Shown in pieces: positions 16,615 through 25,728 of a DNA stretch of 34,536 nucleotides (its first letter is position 1; each line of letters opens with the position of its first letter). Origin of the DNA: a virus. The notes beneath the pieces were generated by a model. That model saw nothing but the letters and a program-made list of their open reading frames with translations, was not told the origin of the DNA and did not search any database. The stretch covers positions 1 through 34,536 of the IMG/VR virus record IMGVR_UViG_3300031651_000010, one strand, 5' to 3'. Both the position numbers and the translations under genes were made by a program.

Positions 16615-17124
16615 CTACCAGTCTATACAGCTAGAATTTCTAACTGGAAGACCATATATTTTTCGTCTTGCTGTACTAAATCCTGTTATTTGAAACCACA
16701 CTCTAGCCGAAGCTGTAGAAGAATGGGGGTCATTATTTATTGAATCCATGTCTAATCTACCACCATACTGAGTTGCAAGGGAAGAGCATCCGATAAAATT
16801 GCCTATATCGCTTGTTCCAGGATGTACAGTGCTCATAACAGTACTATACTCGATTTCATACTCATTATCTGGTGTGAATTTTCGCATATAAAACCAGTTT
16901 GAACTACCGCCAGAGCAATGAGTTGTTCCTTCCCTAAAGCCTACTACGTACCCAGTGATTAGAGTTGCGGCTGCTGTTGTGCCGCCGATCATTATTAAAT
17001 GCTTATTACTAGACTGCTTTAAAATACAATGAATATCGGATGTATTCAAAGTATTTGAAGAACCTAAATAAGCTTTAACTAGTGGTCCTGTATGATAATT
17101 TCTTTCCATACAAATTTGACCCAT
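16615..17124 (-). CDS. Small virion-type protein between scaffold and capsid genes, 169 aa
   Basis: Unrecognised. ATG 17124 lies behind AAAGGAGGTTTAATTC. Sequence is Ser/Gly/Thr-rich with a central FYMRKFTPDNEYEIEYS and a C-terminal ARVWFQITGFSTARRKIYG, suggesting beta-sheets; several Cys and His residues are scattered without a clear metal site. The gene order (scaffold, this gene, capsid) suggests a head decoration or auxiliary head protein. Confidence that it is coding is high; function is unknown. Confidence 0.65.
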   Translation of the reverse strand: MGQICMERNYHTGPLVKAYLGSSNTLNTSDIHCILKQSSNKHLIMIGGTTAAATLITGYVVGFREGTTHCSGGSSNWFYMRKFTPDNEYEIEYSTVMSTVHPGTSDIGNFIGCSSLATQYGGRLDMDSINNDPHSSTASARVWFQITGFSTARRKIYGLPVRNSSCIDW

Positions 17125-17141
17125 AATGAATTAAACCTCCT

Positions 17142-18080
17142 TTAATCGGAATTTTTCATTTTGTAATACTTCGCTTTTGTCCATCCCGCAAAAGGTTGTG
17201 CTTTCTGCAATCCCTGCAAAGCCTTCATATCATCAGAGTCTAACTTATACTGACTTTTTGGCCCGCTGGAATCACCCGCCGCGACCTTTTTATATTGTGA
17301 ACGCCCCGAACGTTTATTCTCCAACTGCTTAGCAGCCGCCTTTTTACGCTCCCGGACTTTAGTTTTACCTTTTAATTTATCCGCCCCTACAACCGTTAGA
17401 TATGCTTCTTCTGCTGAAATAGTAATACCTTTTTTCCTATAATCCCTCATTTTCTTAATGATGGGGATTTTATAGTCCAAGGCATCAGCAAAATAGTCAT
17501 CCTCTGACAGGTCCGTAAGTTCATCAGTTATGCTGCTCTCGTAAGAATCTGTCTTTCGATTCTTAGCGGCTAATCTAACTGTATGCACAGCCAACTTTTT
17601 AGCCATGCCTTCGTCCATACCTTCGTCCACTAAATCTTGATAAATAGTGTTCTGGGATTCAATATCCTCCTGGTCAAGGACTTTTTCTTCGAGTTTAGCA
17701 AGCCTGCGCTTAAGTTCACGTGTTTTTGCCTTCTCATTGATTAAACTTTTAACAGGCACATAGTCATTTTTATTTTTGGGCTCTTCCTCTTCGGGTTCCT
17801 CCAGGGAATCTTCGCCCTCTTCTAGTTCCTCTTCGCCTTCTTCCTCTGACTCGGATTCTTCGTTGTCTTCTCCTTCTAGCTCAATATCCTCGTCTTTAAG
17901 CTCAGATTTTTTATACTTAGGCTGTGCCTCTTTTGGGTTACCATCTTCAATTTTTAGTTCCTCTAAGGGATTCTCACTTGAGACAGGTTTACCTACTTGT
18001 TTTGGGTCTATACCCATAAATTCATAAACTTCTTTATAATTATCATCTGCTGTTGGCGTTTCACCATATTTTTTAGACAT
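17142..18080 (-). CDS. Capsid scaffolding protein, 312 aa
   Basis: An extremely acidic N-terminal half (runs of Glu at about residues 65-100), a central predicted coiled coil (KTRELKRRLAKLEEKVLDQE), and a basic C-terminal third (KVRERKKAAAKQLENKRSGR) that ends in a short basic helical tail. This charge pattern plus the place between the portal and capsid genes is characteristic of phage scaffolding proteins, which guide capsid shell assembly and leave before DNA packaging. No protease catalytic motif is evident, so it is not obviously a fused protease-scaffold. Start ATG follows AGGGGGAAAACTA. A structured leader lies just upstream. Confidence 0.78.
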   Translation of the reverse strand: MSKKYGETPTADDNYKEVYEFMGIDPKQVGKPVSSENPLEELKIEDGNPKEAQPKYKKSELKDEDIELEGEDNEESESEEEGEEELEEGEDSLEEPEEEEPKNKNDYVPVKSLINEKAKTRELKRRLAKLEEKVLDQEDIESQNTIYQDLVDEGMDEGMAKKLAVHTVRLAAKNRKTDSYESSITDELTDLSEDDYFADALDYKIPIIKKMRDYRKKGITISAEEAYLTVVGADKLKGKTKVRERKKAAAKQLENKRSGRSQYKKVAAGDSSGPKSQYKLDSDDMKALQGLQKAQPFAGWTKAKYYKMKNSD

Positions 18081-18112
18081 TAGTTTTCCCCCTTTTTACC
18101 GTAGAGGCAGCG

Positions 18113-18150
18113 TAAAGAGGTTTACTCTCTCCAGAGGGGAGGCCTCTTTA
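18113..18150 (-). promoter_or_regulatory. Imperfect stem-loop in the scaffold-capsid leader
   Basis: TAAAGAGG (18113-18120) and CCTCTTTA (18143-18150) are perfect 8-bp arms; the loop contains a smaller imperfect CTC/GAG hairpin. An alternative pairing on the minus strand joins GGAGGC with GCCTCC just upstream. It lies in the 102-nt gap upstream of the scaffold gene, downstream of a promoter-like site. Confidence 0.45.
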
Positions 18151-18168
18151 AGCCTCCTAAGTACTTTA

Positions 18169-18197
18169 AGCTTACCATGGCTCTACATATTTGTCAA
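18169..18197 (-). promoter_or_regulatory. Possible promoter for the scaffold-capsid genes
   Basis: On the minus strand TTGACA (18197-18192, perfect -35) is followed after 17 nt by TAAGCT (18174-18169), a poor -10 preceded by TGG as in extended -10 promoters. The -35 lies inside the last codons of the upstream gene. The site precedes a 100-nt noncoding leader before the scaffold gene. Confidence 0.35.
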
Positions 18198-18623
18198 TAA
18201 TTCGACTAGTTCTTCTTTCTTATTTTGTCTTGATACTTTAAAACCCTGTCTTTTAGCTATACCTACCAGCTCATTGCTATTTAGCTTTATTAAAGTTTCT
18301 TTTTTCTTTGGAAGATAAAGACCTATAGTCTGGTTGGCACTGTTTAGAATAGCAATATAAGGACTATCTTTAACCAGTGCACACCTTTTACACTGTCCCC
18401 CAAAGAAATTCTGATTTAAACCTATTTCTTGAGGGTCTAATACCATTTTCTCTACTTTCAAAGTAGGAAATGCGTATTTTTCCAACATATCATTATGTAC
18501 TATTATTATTTTTCTATCTTCCTTTTTCCTTCTCGCTCTTATAATAGCATCATCCGCCGCGTCTTCATCTCGAAATAAGCCTATACCTGTTTTCATATCT
18601 CCTGGTCCTGCATAATCACTCAT
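18183..18623 (-). CDS. Hypothetical protein with C-terminal SAP/HeH-like motif, 146 aa
   Basis: Residues about 1-55 are charged (RARRKKEDRKIIIVHND), residues about 78-95 include GGQCKRCALVKDSP with a CxxC pair, and the last 33 residues read like a small helix-extended-helix (SAP/HeH/Rho-N-like) motif: LNSNELVGIAKRQGF...KKEELVELL. Such motifs bind nucleic acid or protein. It follows the portal and a zinc-ribbon protein and precedes the scaffold gene; a minor head role is possible. RBS GGGGGTAAGTAAC. Function unknown. Confidence 0.6.
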   Translation of the reverse strand: MSDYAGPGDMKTGIGLFRDEDAADDAIIRARRKKEDRKIIIVHNDMLEKYAFPTLKVEKMVLDPQEIGLNQNFFGGQCKRCALVKDSPYIAILNSANQTIGLYLPKKKETLIKLNSNELVGIAKRQGFKVSRQNKKEELVELLTNM

Positions 18624-18628
18624 GTTAC

Positions 18629-18999
18629 TTACCCCCTCATTTTATAATTTGGTAAAATTAATTTAGTATTTTCCCTAAAGTCTTTATCAGTTTGAGCCAT
18701 TTTCCTAAAATTTTCTCCAGTTTTATCAACATCATACCCCTTGGCAAGGTATTCGCTGTAAGTCATTGGCCTGCGGGTTATCGACCCGCAAGCTAGACAA
18801 ATACCTACAGCCTCATTATTAGCATCATGGGACCACATCCCCAGTTTTTCGCAATGCGAACATACTGGAAGCCTGGTGAGCGGGAACCGCCCTTCTATCA
18901 TGGACATTTTATTTATATCCTCAACAGTTAAAACATGCTTCAAATGCGGATTCCCTTCATAGCACTTGGCTATGAGGTTATTATGTTCTTTAGTATTCA

Positions 19000-19000
<1 letters not shown>
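18629..19000 (-). CDS. Zinc-ribbon-like hypothetical protein, 123 aa
   Basis: Two cysteine pairs, CSHC (about residues 47-50) and CLAC (about 68-71), separated by about 17 residues, form a likely zinc ribbon. The rest is helical and polar with no membrane segment. ATG overlaps the portal stop as TAATG, with GGAGGTG inside the portal's last codons, so the two genes are translationally coupled. Small zinc-ribbon proteins next to portal genes are common in phages but rarely assigned. Confidence 0.6.
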
Positions 19001-21094
<2,094 letters not shown>

Positions 21095-21102
<8 letters not shown>

Positions 21103-21310
21103 TACTTACCCTCCCTTTTTCGACTTCCCAGGCGTAAATACTAGCTAAAGTTTTACAATATTTACATTTATGCTCTAGTATATAAGGTGGAAACGCTGAA
21201 TAATCTTCTATATCTCTTACTAAATTAGATGAATAATCCACTTCGAAATTATTAGTCACGTCCACTATTAGCAAACGTTGACAGCCTGGACACCTGATTT
21301 GATTACTCAT
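21095..21310 (-). CDS. Com-like zinc-finger protein, 71 aa
   Basis: Pattern IRCPGCQRLLIVDV, then HKCKYCKTLA about 40 residues later: two CxxC knuckles spaced as in the Com family of small phage zinc-finger proteins (Mu Com activates mom translation; other members are unassigned). The start is ATG 21310 behind GGGAGGTG; a GTG three codons upstream overlaps the RBS and is unlikely. The 3' end overlaps the portal start by 8 bp. Com membership is by pattern and not certain; a generic zinc ribbon is the alternative. Confidence 0.6.
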
Positions 21311-21326
21311 ATAAAGCACACCTCCC

Positions 21327-21989
21327 TTAATTATAACACTTAATCGCCAAGGCTTTCAATATAAGCTCGGCGTGTACGAAATCGGCTTCTGTATCAATAT
21401 CTATCGACTTGTATTTTTCCATTTCAAATATTACAGGTTCTTTTTCAAAAATACTATTAGTATCTAAAAATAGACCTACTTTAAATATATAAATACTAGA
21501 ATTTCTATAAAAATAATAATTATCTTGACTTAGCCCTATATTTATTCCCCCGGCATTATATAACTTAGCTAAAAAATCAAGTTTATAAACAGAAACTAAA
21601 GAGTCCTTTTCGCTCTGCTTAAATTTAGCCAGGGCATTATTTATATCTTTAGTCTCACGCAGCGGGCAAGTGGGCTGCAGCAAACAAATAACATCATCTT
21701 TACCTAAATCTTTTAGGTCAATGATATGTTTTATATATTTATTTGCTGCAGCCTCACTTGTACATAAAGGCAGAGGCCTTTTAATATACTCAACTTTAGA
21801 ATTTAATAAATGTTCCACTTGAACTCTTTTATAATCAGTACTAAGTATTATTTTTTTTAAGTGACTCGCACTTGCCGCATCAATAGTGTATTTTATTAAT
21901 TCCTTACTTGCTATTTCTCGAATATTTTTATTCGGGATTCTTACACTCCCTATTCTTGCAGGTATTAGTCCCACTATCACATTAACCAC
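21327..21989 (-). CDS. neuA: CMP-nonulosonate (sialic-acid-type) cytidylyltransferase, 220 aa
   Basis: Activates a nonulosonic acid with CTP to give the CMP-sugar donor. The N-terminal signature IPARIGSVRIPNKN (residues 9-22) keeps the R-x-x-S-x-R-x-P-x-K pattern of the CMP-sugar synthetase family, although the usual ARGGSK reads ARIGSV. LLQPTCPLR (103-111), the NSSIYI strand (163-168) and DIDTEADF (197-204, with the metal-binding aspartates) are also in place. IPNKN is closer to PseF/LegF/NeuA-type enzymes than to KdsB. Length is normal. The GTG start follows the previous stop by a base. NeuC-like and NeuB-like genes lie in the same cassette. Substrate (Neu, Leg or Pse type) cannot be told. 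Confidence 0.85.
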   Translation of the reverse strand: MVNVIVGLIPARIGSVRIPNKNIREIASKELIKYTIDAASASHLKKIILSTDYKRVQVEHLLNSKVEYIKRPLPLCTSEAAANKYIKHIIDLKDLGKDDVICLLQPTCPLRETKDINNALAKFKQSEKDSLVSVYKLDFLAKLYNAGGINIGLSQDNYYFYRNSSIYIFKVGLFLDTNSIFEKEPVIFEMEKYKSIDIDTEADFVHAELILKALAIKCYN

Positions 21990-22289
21990 CTACTTATATT
22001 TTAAATAAGCCTTATTTATAATTTCACTTATTTCAATATTTCTAATAGTTCCTCTTATCATGTTTTCAGTCATATTAGGCTCAATCACAAACAACTTTTT
22101 GCTATTAAGAATTTTTGTTAAACAAAAAGCGTATGCGTCATCTTGGTCTATTTCATTAAGTTTATCAATCATAGTTATGAATATTCTGTATTCCGCATTA
22201 GTTAGCTGAGGTATATTAGCCGACCCTTCCAATAGATCCTTTTCAGAATCATCAAAGCTTCTTTCAATTTCAGCATAAATGTCTTTCAT
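21990..22289 (-). CDS. Small hypothetical protein, 99 aa
   Basis: Unrecognised. I choose ATG 22289 (MKDIYAEIERSF) behind AGGGGG; the open frame extends upstream over the preceding gene without a better RBS. The sequence is helical and charged (NAEYRIFITMIDKLNEID, EISEIINKAYLKYK), with no Cys pairs or membrane segment. It ends one base before the CMP-sugar synthetase start, so the two are likely co-translated. Function unknown. Confidence 0.55.
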   Translation of the reverse strand: MKDIYAEIERSFDDSEKDLLEGSANIPQLTNAEYRIFITMIDKLNEIDQDDAYAFCLTKILNSKKLFVIEPNMTENMIRGTIRNIEISEIINKAYLKYK

Positions 22290-22308
22290 TATCTTTATTT
22301 CCCCCTTT

Positions 22309-22542
22309 TTATATATCGCCGATATCTCCAAAATCAGACCTTTCATATTGATACTTTAAATCACGTTCCAACACATCTATCCGTGCTTTATTAAGCTGCA
22401 TTTGAGTTTCTAAGGCCTGCAGCCTGTTAGTCAATTTTATTATATGGGCGGTTAGCTTAACCACTAAGTACCCACCACCCACAAAAAATACTGGAGTTCC
22501 GTACTTGCCCGCTAATTGCAATATAGCCGTTAATTCCTCCAT
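22309..22542 (-). CDS. BhlA/holin-like small membrane protein, 77 aa
   Basis: Residues about 12-34 (KYGTPVFFVGGGYLVVKLTAHI) are one probable membrane segment, followed by a coiled coil (LTNRLQALETQMQLNKARIDVLERDL). This one-TM plus coiled-coil layout matches BhlA/UviB-type holin-like proteins and other phage small membrane proteins. Start ATG 22542 follows GAGGTGGTAAGT. It is the second candidate lysis membrane protein, distant from the endolysin at 29-30 kb. Role inferred. Confidence 0.55.
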   Translation of the reverse strand: MEELTAILQLAGKYGTPVFFVGGGYLVVKLTAHIIKLTNRLQALETQMQLNKARIDVLERDLKYQYERSDFGDIGDI

Positions 22543-22553
22543 ACTTACCACCT

Positions 22554-22865
22554 CTATAAAATATTGCTGCCAGGAAACTGCTGTTTGTACTTTTCAGATA
22601 TTGCAGCCATCTGGAGTAATTCACTAAAACATTTTGCTATAAGATTACCTAAGTCTATATTGTAGTTAGCCGCCCCCTCAAAATTATCATTTTTTATATA
22701 ATCCCAGATATCTTCCAGGCAGCTTTCTATATTTTCTAATTCTTCCTGAGCTTCTTCGAACTCTTCTTTGAATACCGCATAAAATTCGTGATTACTTGCA
22801 AAAGCTTTCCCATACTTTTCATTATTTTTCTCTAAGATTTCAAGTACTATCTCTCTAATTTCCAT
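22554..22865 (-). CDS. Small acidic helical protein, possible MazG-like relative, 103 aa
   Basis: All-alpha, strongly acidic protein. The central FYAVFKEEFEEAQEELENIE recalls the ExxE helices of the all-alpha NTP pyrophosphohydrolase (MazG-like) superfamily, and the C-terminal CFSELLQMAAISEKY resembles its last helix. Similar small proteins occur in Gram-positive phages. Key metal residues cannot be confirmed, so the function is tentative. ATG follows AAGGAGAATTACT and overlaps the NeuC-like gene's end by 11 bp. Confidence 0.5.
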   Translation of the reverse strand: MEIREIVLEILEKNNEKYGKAFASNHEFYAVFKEEFEEAQEELENIESCLEDIWDYIKNDNFEGAANYNIDLGNLIAKCFSELLQMAAISEKYKQQFPGSNIL

Positions 22866-23892
22866 AGTAATTCTCCTTTATCTTTTTTAGTATTTTTTCA
22901 CTGGCTAGACCATTTCCAAAAGTCCCATCATAAGTGATTTTTGTCTGCTCAAAACCTATAAACTTTTCGCATTCATCCATTATAGCTTTATAGTCCATAG
23001 GCACTCGATATACATTACTTGCCGCCTCTCGACCTTCTTGCCTATTCCCTACGAGTACATAAGGAATACCTATAGCAGCCCCTTCTTTAATACCCGAACT
23101 GGTATTACCTAATAACAGGTGGGCACCGTCTAGTAATTTAATATATTCATCCGGCTTTACATCCTTTATGAATTTTATCCCATTAGCCTTAAGCTTATAA
23201 ATAAGGTCTTTACTTCCCGGGTCGACATTGGGGTTAACCCATATTATATCTATTCCTGTACTCAAAGTTTTTATTACTCTTATTAAATCCATATAGGCTT
23301 CACCAAGTAAAGGGTTATAAAGCACTACCATATAGGGATTTAGTGTAGGTGGTTTCCTTCTTTCTAAAACTATGTACACGTAATCGACGGTCGGTGAACC
23401 TACCTGATATACATTACTATGTACAAAAGCTAATCTCTCATAAGCCAATCTAGTTGTGGCAAAATGTATACTAGCTATTTCTGATATTATATATCTCACC
23501 TTATTATCAAATCCACCCGACCATTCGCCACCTTCCGTATGCAGTATATGCACACCGTTAAAAAAGCAAGCCTGGGCCATACCCAGGCATTCATACCGGT
23601 CACCGTGAATAAGACAAAAATCGTATTTACTATTGCTTAAATAATTACTAGCATGGTCCATTACTATACTAGTAGTAACCCCCATATTAGCTGGCGTGTC
23701 CTTATACATTAAGCCGTCTACCTTATAGTCAACATAAGTTTCAAAACCACCTAAGTCGATATATGTACCCGAAGAGGCTAGAAATATTTTGAAATCCAGC
23801 CAGTCTTCGTTTTTCTGCATTTCCTTAAGGACCGTTATTAATCTACCAAAATTAGCTCTAGAACCAATAAATACTAATCCTTTTACTCTCAT
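22855..23892 (-). CDS. neuC: Hydrolysing UDP-N-acetylglucosamine 2-epimerase-like protein, 345 aa
   Basis: Enzymes of this family convert UDP-GlcNAc to ManNAc plus UDP, the first step of sialic acid synthesis (bacterial NeuC/SiaA). Seen here: GSRANFGRL (10-18), HGDRYE (96-101), TEGGE (119-123), a conserved aspartate at 129 in GGFDN, GNTSSGIKE (262-270) and GNRQEGRE (282-289), all in family order over the two Rossmann domains. Odd points: the usual HP of the uridine/sugar-binding loop reads YNP (Asn193), and the usual RHAIT segment reads RYIIS. Activity is therefore likely but unproven. RBS AGGAGGTAAGTA just after the split gene's stop codon. Confidence 0.85.
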   Translation of the reverse strand: MRVKGLVFIGSRANFGRLITVLKEMQKNEDWLDFKIFLASSGTYIDLGGFETYVDYKVDGLMYKDTPANMGVTTSIVMDHASNYLSNSKYDFCLIHGDRYECLGMAQACFFNGVHILHTEGGEWSGGFDNKVRYIISEIASIHFATTRLAYERLAFVHSNVYQVGSPTVDYVYIVLERRKPPTLNPYMVVLYNPLLGEAYMDLIRVIKTLSTGIDIIWVNPNVDPGSKDLIYKLKANGIKFIKDVKPDEYIKLLDGAHLLLGNTSSGIKEGAAIGIPYVLVGNRQEGREAASNVYRVPMDYKAIMDECEKFIGFEQTKITYDGTFGNGLASEKILKKIKENYYGN

Positions 23893-23902
23893 TACTTACC
23901 TC

Positions 23903-24892
23903 CTATATAAGGTTATTATTTAAATTATGAGAGCATTCGCCTATAGTTCCTTGTATACTGGCAAAATTCTTATGGATAAAGCTAACTTCATCATTAAGTA
24001 ATTTTATATTCATAAATACTCTTTTTTCTTCCTGCTCTCTTTTAATTATCTGGTTATTTAGCTCTTTGCCTATATTGTCTAGTACTTCCTTATTGCTCAT
24101 TTCCACTTCATTGACTTGTTTAATTATACCTTCTCTGGCTTTTAAATAGTCTTCCAATTTATCAGGGGCTTTTGATAAGAAGGCAAGTAAACCTGTATTA
24201 GCTTCGGCTATAGCCTCTACCTTAGCCCTTTCCTGCTTTAACTCAGTTATTGTATTGTTGATTACGGCAGCCTGGGTTGCTAGTTCTCTAGTTAGCTTAT
24301 CTTTAAAAAATTCAATTTCCGCTAATCTTTTTTCCATATCCTGTTGTCTAGCCTTTAAATCTTTAATACGATCCTTCGCTCTGAATCTTGGCGCATTATC
24401 TGTATCAAAGCCATAATCCTTATAGTGTTTACACAATTCAGAAGAATTAGGAATTAATAATTTTATACCTAATCCGGCAGCCAGACCGATAAAGAATTGA
24501 CAACTCGCCCGCTGAAAGTTATATTCTGTATTGGCCGCCATGTCCACACCGTATATGTGAATTTCCTCATAGCCCATGTATATAGCCAAAGCTATCATCC
24601 AGGAAATTTGATTGGAATAATCAGTATACTTACCACCTATATCATCGATAATGAAGCTTTCATCTATCTTATTCTTTATTTGCGCCCTAGGAAAACCAAG
24701 TGAAGTCGGGTATTCATCCCAATGCTGCTGAGTCACCAGGGGTAACTTCATTGTTTTTAAAAATTCCTGGTGGGTCTTATTCTGCTTCGATGGGGAATCT
24801 TTTATGTTGTGTATTTCAAACCATACATCGTAACGGGGTTTGACTTTATGCTCGGCCGCTTCTTTTCCGCTATATTTGTACAATTCGTTAAT
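23903..24892 (-). CDS. 3' exon of an intron-split Rossmann-type gene (DUF115/GT42-like), residues 87-415
   Basis: Predicted second exon: 990 nt starting at ATT (24892), giving INELYKYS and continuing with RYDVWFEIHN, TQQHWDEYP and SNQISWMIALAIYMGYEEIHIYGVDMA. That last block matches in layout the core of DUF115/Maf flagellin glycosyltransferases and GT42 sialyltransferases (A-x-A-x-x-x-G-Y-K/E-E-I-x-L-x-G-x-D). Phage members without known function also have it. Residues past about 270 are a long coiled coil ending in a polar tail. The ATG at 24895 has no RBS and belongs to the intron end. With a NeuA/B/C set around it, a nonulosonate transferase role is a hypothesis. Confidence 0.75.
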   Translation of the reverse strand: MNELYKYSGKEAAEHKVKPRYDVWFEIHNIKDSPSKQNKTHQEFLKTMKLPLVTQQHWDEYPTSLGFPRAQIKNKIDESFIIDDIGGKYTDYSNQISWMIALAIYMGYEEIHIYGVDMAANTEYNFQRASCQFFIGLAAGLGIKLLIPNSSELCKHYKDYGFDTDNAPRFRAKDRIKDLKARQQDMEKRLAEIEFFKDKLTRELATQAAVINNTITELKQERAKVEAIAEANTGLLAFLSKAPDKLEDYLKAREGIIKQVNEVEMSNKEVLDNIGKELNNQIIKREQEEKRVFMNIKLLNDEVSFIHKNFASIQGTIGECSHNLNNNLI

Positions 24893-24962
24893 CATTTATA
24901 TTCGATACAAAGCGCTAATTTGTATCCGTTCTCTTGTGAACTGCTATATATTACTATATAGA

Positions 24963-25577
24963 TTAGACCATATCTTCATCCTTTCGGATGCTCTCCGTTT
25001 CCATCTGCTTAGATGTACTCCCTTTCGGGATGGTCGTTGAAGTTTCATATTTCCATACAAAGGACCTTAAAGTTTTTCTTTCTTTCCTACAGCAGGAAGC
25101 TATCATACCTTGAGAAAAGCCTGTCTTTCTTGATGCTTCATGTGTAGAAGGGTATATTTTTATTAAATCACCTTTCAAGTCATACTGTCCTACTTTTTTT
25201 GATTTAGCATTATTTCTATTATCACATTTTAAAACTTTAAATTTATGTTTAATATTCTCACTAGCAGTAACCCATTCTAAATTTTTACAGTTATCATTAT
25301 CTTTATCCCCATCTTTATGATTAATTTGTTTTAATTTAGAATGTCCTTTTACAAATGCCAAACCAACTAACCTGCAAACCCTTAAATTCGAATAAATTCC
25401 ATTTTTACTTAATCTTATTAAGTTATACCTATTCTTATCTTTATATATATTCAATAACTTAGGCAGTCTAAATCTATTTAAATGACATTTTTTTTCATAG
25501 CATATCCTTCTAACTTCACCCTCATTTGAAACTTCATAAAGTCCTTCATAATTTTTTATAGATTTCCATATAGTCAT
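24963..25577 (-). CDS. Intron-encoded NUMOD4-HNH homing endonuclease, 204 aa
   Basis: Domain order: NUMOD4 at residues 1-25 (IWKSIKNYEGLYEVSNEGEV), HNH core about 65-115 (RLVGLAFVKG, then NHKDGDKDNDNCKNLEWVT), and a NUMOD1-like DNA-binding tail about 128-178 (KVGQYDLKGDLIKIY, THEASRKTGFSQGMIASCC). It cuts intronless alleles of the host gene so that the intron spreads. It starts at ATG 25577 behind AAAGGAGGAATAGAT, inside a hairpin. The last 24 codons overlap the P7-P8 core of the group I ribozyme, and the stop comes right after the P7 3' strand. One copy only of the intron is visible. Confidence 0.92.
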   Translation of the reverse strand: MTIWKSIKNYEGLYEVSNEGEVRRICYEKKCHLNRFRLPKLLNIYKDKNRYNLIRLSKNGIYSNLRVCRLVGLAFVKGHSKLKQINHKDGDKDNDNCKNLEWVTASENIKHKFKVLKCDNRNNAKSKKVGQYDLKGDLIKIYPSTHEASRKTGFSQGMIASCCRKERKTLRSFVWKYETSTTIPKGSTSKQMETESIRKDEDMV

Positions 25578-25600
25578 ATCTATTCCTCCTTTTAGATATA
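25575..25600 (-). promoter_or_regulatory. Start-codon-sequestering hairpin of the intron HNH gene
   Basis: On the transcript ATATCTA (25599-25593) pairs exactly with TAGATAT (25582-25576), with one further U-G pair; the second arm contains the ATG. The 10-nt loop AAAGGAGGAA exposes the Shine-Dalgarno. Same design as the hairpin of the other HNH gene at 15654-15690. Confidence 0.65.
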
Positions 25601-25728
25601 TGTTATACTAAATGAACTATAAAGTCAATATGCTTACTTGCTGATTGTCCTCAACATTACTTGGTAGGAGTTCCCAGCAGTTAAAAGAGTTTTTAACTCG
25701 CCATTTCTGACAAGTGGAGCATACCTTT

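Larger units (their letters stand above)
24893..25728 (-). ncRNA. Group I self-splicing intron (predicted, 836 nt) carrying an HNH endonuclease
   Basis: The 5' splice site is after GGT (25729): exon UGGGGU pairs with intron GCUCCA to make P1 with a U-G at the cut. The intron ends in G (24893). Splicing joins TGG GGT to ATT AAC GAA, restoring WGINELY in frame. Core elements include TGCTGGGAACTCC (25679-25667) and GAGGACAATCAGCA (25652-25639), which give P4 pairing UGCUG/CAGCA; a candidate P7 GACCAT (25035-25030) with ATGGTC (24971-24966); and GAAA-tetraloop hairpins at 25020-25029 and 24977-24990. The two extra hairpins between P7 strands suggest subgroup IA. Confidence 0.88.

Noticed and set aside
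17776-18027. Plus-strand polyserine frame opposite the scaffold gene
   Set aside because: It mirrors the Glu-rich codons of the scaffold on the other strand and has no start signals.
24893-24895. ATG at 24895 as the true start of a 330-aa gene
   Set aside because: It has no Shine-Dalgarno, and the bases before it form the 3' end of a group I intron. The protein lacks the first Rossmann strand, which is encoded in the upstream exon; splicing at GGT|ATT restores a continuous protein.
25693-25728. Last eleven codons of the short open frame that contains the 5' exon
   Set aside because: They read into the intron (the P1 loop and IGS) and end at once, so they are intron sequence rather than part of the protein.
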